The notes beneath the pieces were generated by a model. It was not told the origin of the DNA and did not search any database. It was given only the letters and a program-made list of their open reading frames with translations. A stretch of 25,916 nt of DNA, taken from WHSW01 sp035296705. Lineage in GTDB: Bacteria; Actinomycetota; Thermoleophilia; Solirubrobacterales; 70-9. Location of the stretch: NCBI GenBank assembly GCA_035296705.1, contig DATHAL010000048.1:1-25916 (forward strand). The letters are read 5' to 3'. Position 1 is the stretch's first letter; each line of letters begins with the position of its first letter. Below are positions 22,439-25,916 of the stretch, piece by piece. The position numbers and the translations under genes are program-made.

Positions 22439-22903
22439 CTAAACGGCGGTCTCGCCGCGAGACGCGAGCGACGCGCGCAGCTCCGCCGAGCGCAGCACCG
22501 CCTCGGCAGCGTTGCGGCCCTGATCGCGCTTGTCGCCACCCGCGCGCGCCTCGGCCTGCTCGCGGGTGTCGCAGGTGACGACTCCGAACGCGCACGGGAC
22601 GCCGGTCGCGAGCTGCACGTCCTGGATCCCACGCGCCGCCTCGGAGCAGACCAAGTCGTAGTGGTCGGTCTCGCCGCGGATCACGACGCCGAGGCACGCG
22701 ACCCCGTCGAAGCGCCCCGACTCCGCGCAGAGCTTCGCCGCGTACGGCAGCTCGAACGCCCCGGGCACCTCGAACGTGTGGAGCGAGGAGGGTGCCACGT
22801 CATGCTCGGCGAACGCCTCGGTGGCCCCGTTCACGAGGCGCTCGGCGAGGTCGTCGTAGAAGGTCGCGACGCAGATCGCGAACTCGCCGCTGCGGTCAGC
22901 CAT
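22439..22903 (-). CDS. ribH: 6,7-dimethyl-8-ribityllumazine synthase
   Basis: Condenses the pyrimidine from the GTP branch with dihydroxybutanone phosphate; both precursors come from RibBA/RibD products. The 154-residue protein has VPGAFELPYAAK near 46, LGVVIRGETDHYDLVCSEAARG near 71-92 (catalytic His) and FGVVTCDTREQAEARAGG near 106. ATG 22903 overlaps the ribBA stop by 8 nt. Last gene of ribD-ribE-ribBA-ribH. The 65 bp after it to rpmB contain a short CCGC-AAGT-GCGG hairpin but no T-tract. Confidence 0.95.
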   Translation of the reverse strand: MADRSGEFAICVATFYDDLAERLVNGATEAFAEHDVAPSSLHTFEVPGAFELPYAAKLCAESGRFDGVACLGVVIRGETDHYDLVCSEAARGIQDVQLATGVPCAFGVVTCDTREQAEARAGGDKRDQGRNAAEAVLRSAELRASLASRGETAV

Positions 22904-24179
22904 TCCGGCGCTCGTCGCGCTCGTGCTCGTCGTGCAGGAGCTCCTCGTCGAGCGGGAGCCCCTGGTGGTGGAGGACGTGGCCGAGCTTCTCGCGCTTCGC
23001 CCGCAGGTAGGCCTCGTTGTGCGGGTTGGGGATCGACTCGATCGGGACCTGCTCGCTGACCGAGAGGCCGTAGCCCTCGAGGCCGTGGATCTTCTTCGGG
23101 TTGTTGGTGAGGATGCGGATGCTCGAGAGGCCGAGGTCGACGAGGATCTGGGCGCCGATGCCGTAGTCGCGCAGGTCGACCGGGAGGCCGAGCTTGAGGT
23201 TGGCGTCGACCGTGTCGAGGCCGTCCTCCTGGAGCTTGTAGGCACGCAGCTTGTTGAGGAGCCCGATCCCTCGCCCCTCCTGGGCGAGGTAGAGCAACAC
23301 CCCCGTGCCGTCGCGCTCGATCATCGCCAGCGCCGCCTCGAGCTGCTCACCGCAGTCGCAGCGAAGCGAGTGGAACACGTCCCCCGTCAAGCACTCGGAG
23401 TGAACCCGGACGAGCACGTCCTCGACGCCCGCGACCTCACCCTTGACCATCGCCACGTGGTGCTTGTCATCGAGGAGCGAGCGGTAGCCGACCGCGGTGA
23501 ATTCGCCGAACGCGGTCGGCAGCTTCGTCGCCACCACGCGCTCGACGAGCTTCTCGGTGCGCCGCCGGTAGGCGATCAGGTCCGCGACGGTGACCATCTT
23601 CAGCTCGTGGCGCTCGCAGTACGGGATCAGGTCGCGGACCCGGGCCATGGTCCCGTCGTCGTTCATGATCTCGCAGATCACGCCGGCGGGGATCAGGCCC
23701 GCGAGCCGCGCGAGGTCGACGCTGGCCTCGGTCTGGCCGGCCCGCTCGAGCACCCCGCCATCCTTGGCCTTGAGCGGGAACACGTGGCCCGGCTGGACGA
23801 GCGACTCCGGCGTCGAGGTCGGATCGATCGCGACCTGGATCGTATGCGCGCGGTCGGCCGCCGAGATCCCTGTGGTGACCCCTTCGCGCGCCTCGACCGA
23901 GACGGTGAACGCGGTCTGAAGTGGCGCCTCGTTCTTGGCCGCCATCAGGTTGAGGCCGAGCTGGTCGCAGCGGTCGGAGGTGAGCGCGAGGCAGATCAGG
24001 CCCCGTCCCTCCTTGGCCATGAAGTTGATCGCCTCCGGAGTCGCGAACTGCGCCGCAAGCGTGAGGTCGCCCTCGTTCTCGCGGTTCTCGTCGTCGCAGA
24101 CGACGACCATCCTGCCGCGCCGGATGTCGTCGATCGCCTCCTCGATCGTCGCGAACGGCGTTTGAGTGGTGGTCGACAT
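22896..24179 (-). CDS. ribBA: Bifunctional RibBA: DHBP synthase / GTP cyclohydrolase II
   Basis: The N-terminal RibB half makes 3,4-dihydroxy-2-butanone 4-phosphate from ribulose 5-phosphate. The C-terminal RibA half opens GTP. RibB motifs include DDENRENEGDLTL near 29-40, QPGHVFPL near 129-136 and ICEIMNDDGTMAR near 168-180. In the metal-site motif usually GHTEA the residue is Gln149 (GQTEA). The RibA zinc cysteines are 263, 274 and 276 (SECLTGDVFHSLRCDCGEQL), followed by QEGRGIGLLNKLRAY. It has 427 residues from ATG 24179, with GGGAG 6 nt upstream; TTG at 24182 is the alternative. It follows ribE after a 157-bp repeat-bearing gap. Confidence 0.95.
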   Translation of the reverse strand: MSTTTQTPFATIEEAIDDIRRGRMVVVCDDENRENEGDLTLAAQFATPEAINFMAKEGRGLICLALTSDRCDQLGLNLMAAKNEAPLQTAFTVSVEAREGVTTGISAADRAHTIQVAIDPTSTPESLVQPGHVFPLKAKDGGVLERAGQTEASVDLARLAGLIPAGVICEIMNDDGTMARVRDLIPYCERHELKMVTVADLIAYRRRTEKLVERVVATKLPTAFGEFTAVGYRSLLDDKHHVAMVKGEVAGVEDVLVRVHSECLTGDVFHSLRCDCGEQLEAALAMIERDGTGVLLYLAQEGRGIGLLNKLRAYKLQEDGLDTVDANLKLGLPVDLRDYGIGAQILVDLGLSSIRILTNNPKKIHGLEGYGLSVSEQVPIESIPNPHNEAYLRAKREKLGHVLHHQGLPLDEELLHDEHERDERRNG

Positions 24180-24252
24180 CAATCGCTCCCTTCTCCTCTG
24201 AAGCGTAGATGGCCGACCGCGCGGCCCGCGCGTGACCGGGAGCGCGCCTGAC

Positions 24253-24327
24253 CGAGCAGCTCCGGAACGCAGGGTGCGAAGCGTGGCGGTGCCACGCGAG
24301 CACCCGAGGACGCAGAGATGCGAAGCG
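24253..24327. repeat. Imperfect 31-bp direct repeats flanking a strong hairpin in the ribE-ribBA gap
   Basis: Two related 31-bp copies (24253-24283 and 24297-24327, both starting CGAGCA and ending TGCGAAGCG) flank a perfect GCGTGGC-GGT-GCCACGC hairpin at 24281-24297. This fills the centre of the 157-bp gap 24180-24336, the largest in the window. It could be a dispersed intergenic repeat, an mRNA-processing site or an attenuator. It does not match the FMN riboswitch consensus that I recall. Confidence 0.5.
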
Positions 24328-24336
24328 ACAGGCGCG

Positions 24337-24948
24337 TCATCCGGGTGCGCGGGGGCCGGCGGTCGGCCATCTCAGAAGGCGCTCGACGTAGCGGGCGAGG
24401 ACGTCGAACTCGAGGTTGACCCGGTCTCCCTCGGCGACCGAGCCGAGCGTCGTGCGCTCGAGCGTCTCGGGGATCAGGCTGGCCTCGAACCAGTCGTCGC
24501 CGAGCGCGGAGACCGTGAGGCTGACGCCGGAGACGGCGACCGATCCGTGTTCGACCAGGTAGCGCCCGAGGCCGTTCGGGACTCGCACGCGGACCCGCTT
24601 CGCGATCCCGTCCTCGTTCACCGTGGCCACGTCACCGACGCCGTCGACGTGCCCCTGGACTACGTGCCCGCCGAGCGGCTCGCCGGCGCGAAGCGGCGGC
24701 TCCAGGTTGACGCGCGCTCCGGGCTCGAGGTCGCCGAGCGTCGTCACGGAGAGCGTCTGGTTCATCACGTCCGCGGCAAAGCCCTCAGTCGTGACCGCGG
24801 CCACCGTCAGGCACGTCCCCTCGACCGCGACGGAATCGCCCTCGCGAAGCTCGGGCGCGAGCCGCGCGCGCACGGTGATCCTCGCGCCCCCGGCCTCGCG
24901 GTCGACCCGCTCCACGGTTCCGAGCTCGCTGACGATCCCCGTGAACAT
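24337..24948 (-). CDS. ribE: Riboflavin synthase alpha subunit
   Basis: Converts two lumazines into riboflavin and the pyrimidine. The 203-residue protein shows the expected internal duplication: MFTGIVSELGTVERV opens the first barrel with VEGTCLTVAAV, GGHVVQGHVDGVG marks the junction, and SVAVSGVSLTVSAL plus LIPETLERTTLGS repeat the pattern. ATG 24948 shares a base with the ribD stop (TGATG) and has GGGAG 5 nt upstream. In-frame GTG codons just before it are possible but less likely. Confidence 0.95.
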   Translation of the reverse strand: MFTGIVSELGTVERVDREAGGARITVRARLAPELREGDSVAVEGTCLTVAAVTTEGFAADVMNQTLSVTTLGDLEPGARVNLEPPLRAGEPLGGHVVQGHVDGVGDVATVNEDGIAKRVRVRVPNGLGRYLVEHGSVAVSGVSLTVSALGDDWFEASLIPETLERTTLGSVAEGDRVNLEFDVLARYVERLLRWPTAGPRAPG

Positions 24949-25916
24949 CACCACTCCCGCAGCCGCGCTCGCACCAGCATGTCCTCTCCCGAGGGCTCCC
25001 AGTCGACCGCGATCGGCCGCACGGCGTCGACGATCGCTCCGGGGCCCTCACCGGCGGCGAGCGGTCGTCCACCGCCGAGCACGATCGGGGCGAAAAAGAG
25101 CCGCAGCTCGTCGACCTCGCCCGCCGTCAGGAAGCTTGCAGCGAGCGTCCCTCCGCCCTCGAGGAGCACCGAGGTGATCCCGCGGCCGCCGAGCTCGCCG
25201 ATGGCTGCGCGAATCCGCTCGCCGGGGAAGCCCGAGAGCTGCAGCACCTCCGCCCCGGCGTCGCGAAGCGCGGCGACACGCGCCGCGCCGGCGTCGGCGG
25301 CCGCGACGACGAATACGGGTGCCTGGCCGATCGAGCGCACGAGGGCCGAATCGAGCGGCAGTCGGGCGGCGGAGTCGAAGACCACGCGGGTCGGCTGGCG
25401 CGGCCGCGGGTCGTCGGTGTCGCGCGCGGTGAGCAGCGGGTCGTCGGCGAGCGCGGTGCCGATGCCGACCGCCACCGCGTCCGCCTCGGCGCGCCAGCGG
25501 TGAACGAGCGCCCGGCTCTCATGACCGGAGATCCACTTCGAATCGCCGCTCGACGTCGCCGTCAAGCCGTCGAGGCTGAGAGCCGACTTGAGCGTCACGA
25601 GCGGTCGCCCGGTGCGCGCATGCTTGCGGAACGGCTGAATCAGGAGGCGAGCGGCGGCCGCCTCGGCGCCGTCCGCGAACGAGACGTCGACGCCGCCGTC
25701 GCGCAGGATGCCCGGGCCGCGGCCGTTGGCCTTCTCGCTCGGATCGTCGCAGCCGATCACGACGCGGGCGATGCCCGCCGCCAGGATCGCGTCCGTGCAT
25801 GGCGGCTGGCGGCCGTGATGGGCGCAGGGCTCGAGCGAGATGTACATCGTCGCGCCGGATGGGTCGTTGCCGCGCGCCGCGCAGTCGGCGAGTGCGGCGA
25901 CCTCGGCGTGGATCTC
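24948..25916 (-). CDS. ribD: RibD: pyrimidine deaminase / reductase (5' end beyond window)
   Basis: Bifunctional riboflavin enzyme acting after GTP cyclohydrolase II. The window starts inside the deaminase domain at EIHAEVAALADC (zinc His and catalytic Glu), followed by LEPCAHHGRQPPCTDAI with both zinc cysteines. The reductase domain follows from about RPLVTLKSALSLDG and ends with LLEGGGTLAASFL. The frame is open through the window edge, so the ATG at 25847 is internal; 322 codons are visible and the N-terminus is missing. First visible gene of the rib operon; any FMN riboswitch would lie outside the window. Confidence 0.95.
   Translation of the reverse strand, partial: EIHAEVAALADCAARGNDPSGATMYISLEPCAHHGRQPPCTDAILAAGIARVVIGCDDPSEKANGRGPGILRDGGVDVSFADGAEAAAARLLIQPFRKHARTGRPLVTLKSALSLDGLTATSSGDSKWISGHESRALVHRWRAEADAVAVGIGTALADDPLLTARDTDDPRPRQPTRVVFDSAARLPLDSALVRSIGQAPVFVVAAADAGAARVAALRDAGAEVLQLSGFPGERIRAAIGELGGRGITSVLLEGGGTLAASFLTAGEVDELRLFFAPIVLGGGRPLAAGEGPGAIVDAVRPIAVDWEPSGEDMLVRARLREW

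Noticed and set aside
24180..24336. FMN riboswitch before ribBA
   Set aside because: The gap has repeats and one hairpin but not the conserved RFN segments I know; in this operon a riboswitch would be expected before ribD, outside the window.

Overview
This window is about 26 kb of very GC-rich chromosomal DNA. The gene set and order indicate an actinobacterium: a SepIVA-like protein sits beside coaD and DUF177, there is an rnc-smc-ftsY block, an F420-type LLM oxidoreductase, and an Rnc/Smc pair that differs from textbook actinobacterial forms. Thermoleophilia (Solirubrobacterales or Gaiellales-like) is my best guess. It is inferred from gene content and sequence flavour, not from a phylogenetic marker search.

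Nearly all genes lie on the minus strand, so transcription runs from high to low coordinates. In that order: the riboflavin operon ribD(partial)-ribE-ribBA-ribH (25916-22439); rpmB (L28); a FakA/DAK-family gene; recG-rsmD-coaD; a SepIVA/DivIVA-like gene; DUF177-rpmF-plsX-acpP-rnc-smc; ftsY; an LLM oxidoreductase-CYTH-CHAD operon; ffh-rpsP-khpA-trmD; rplS-lepB-rnhB; and comM-dprA(partial) at the left edge. Four genes break the polarity on the plus strand: yraN, an unrecognised 57-codon ORF, a small methyltransferase and a RidA-family gene. There are no tRNA, rRNA, CRISPR, IS or phage genes. No gap reaches 300 bp; the largest is 157 bp between ribE and ribBA.

The genes form the core machinery for protein targeting (Ffh, FtsY, LepB), ribosome and tRNA maturation (S16, L19, L28, L32, KhpA, TrmD, RsmD), phospholipid precursor supply (PlsX, AcpP, FakA-like), chromosome and DNA maintenance (Smc, RecG, RNase HII, DprA, ComM) and cofactors (riboflavin, CoA).

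The most unusual protein is an Smc of only 774 residues. It has complete ATPase heads but no recognisable hinge and about half the usual arm length. The neighbouring RNase III lacks two of the four canonical metal-binding acidic residues, and RibBA has Gln at the usual metal-ligand His of its RibB half. At the DNA level, about a dozen transcription-unit starts carry a TANNNT hexamer 7-13 nt before the start codon and no Shine-Dalgarno site, which suggests leaderless or near-leaderless mRNAs. Many operon-internal genes instead use stop/start overlaps with Shine-Dalgarno sites. plsX and the methyltransferase are each broken by an apparent one-base deletion, which may be sequence error.
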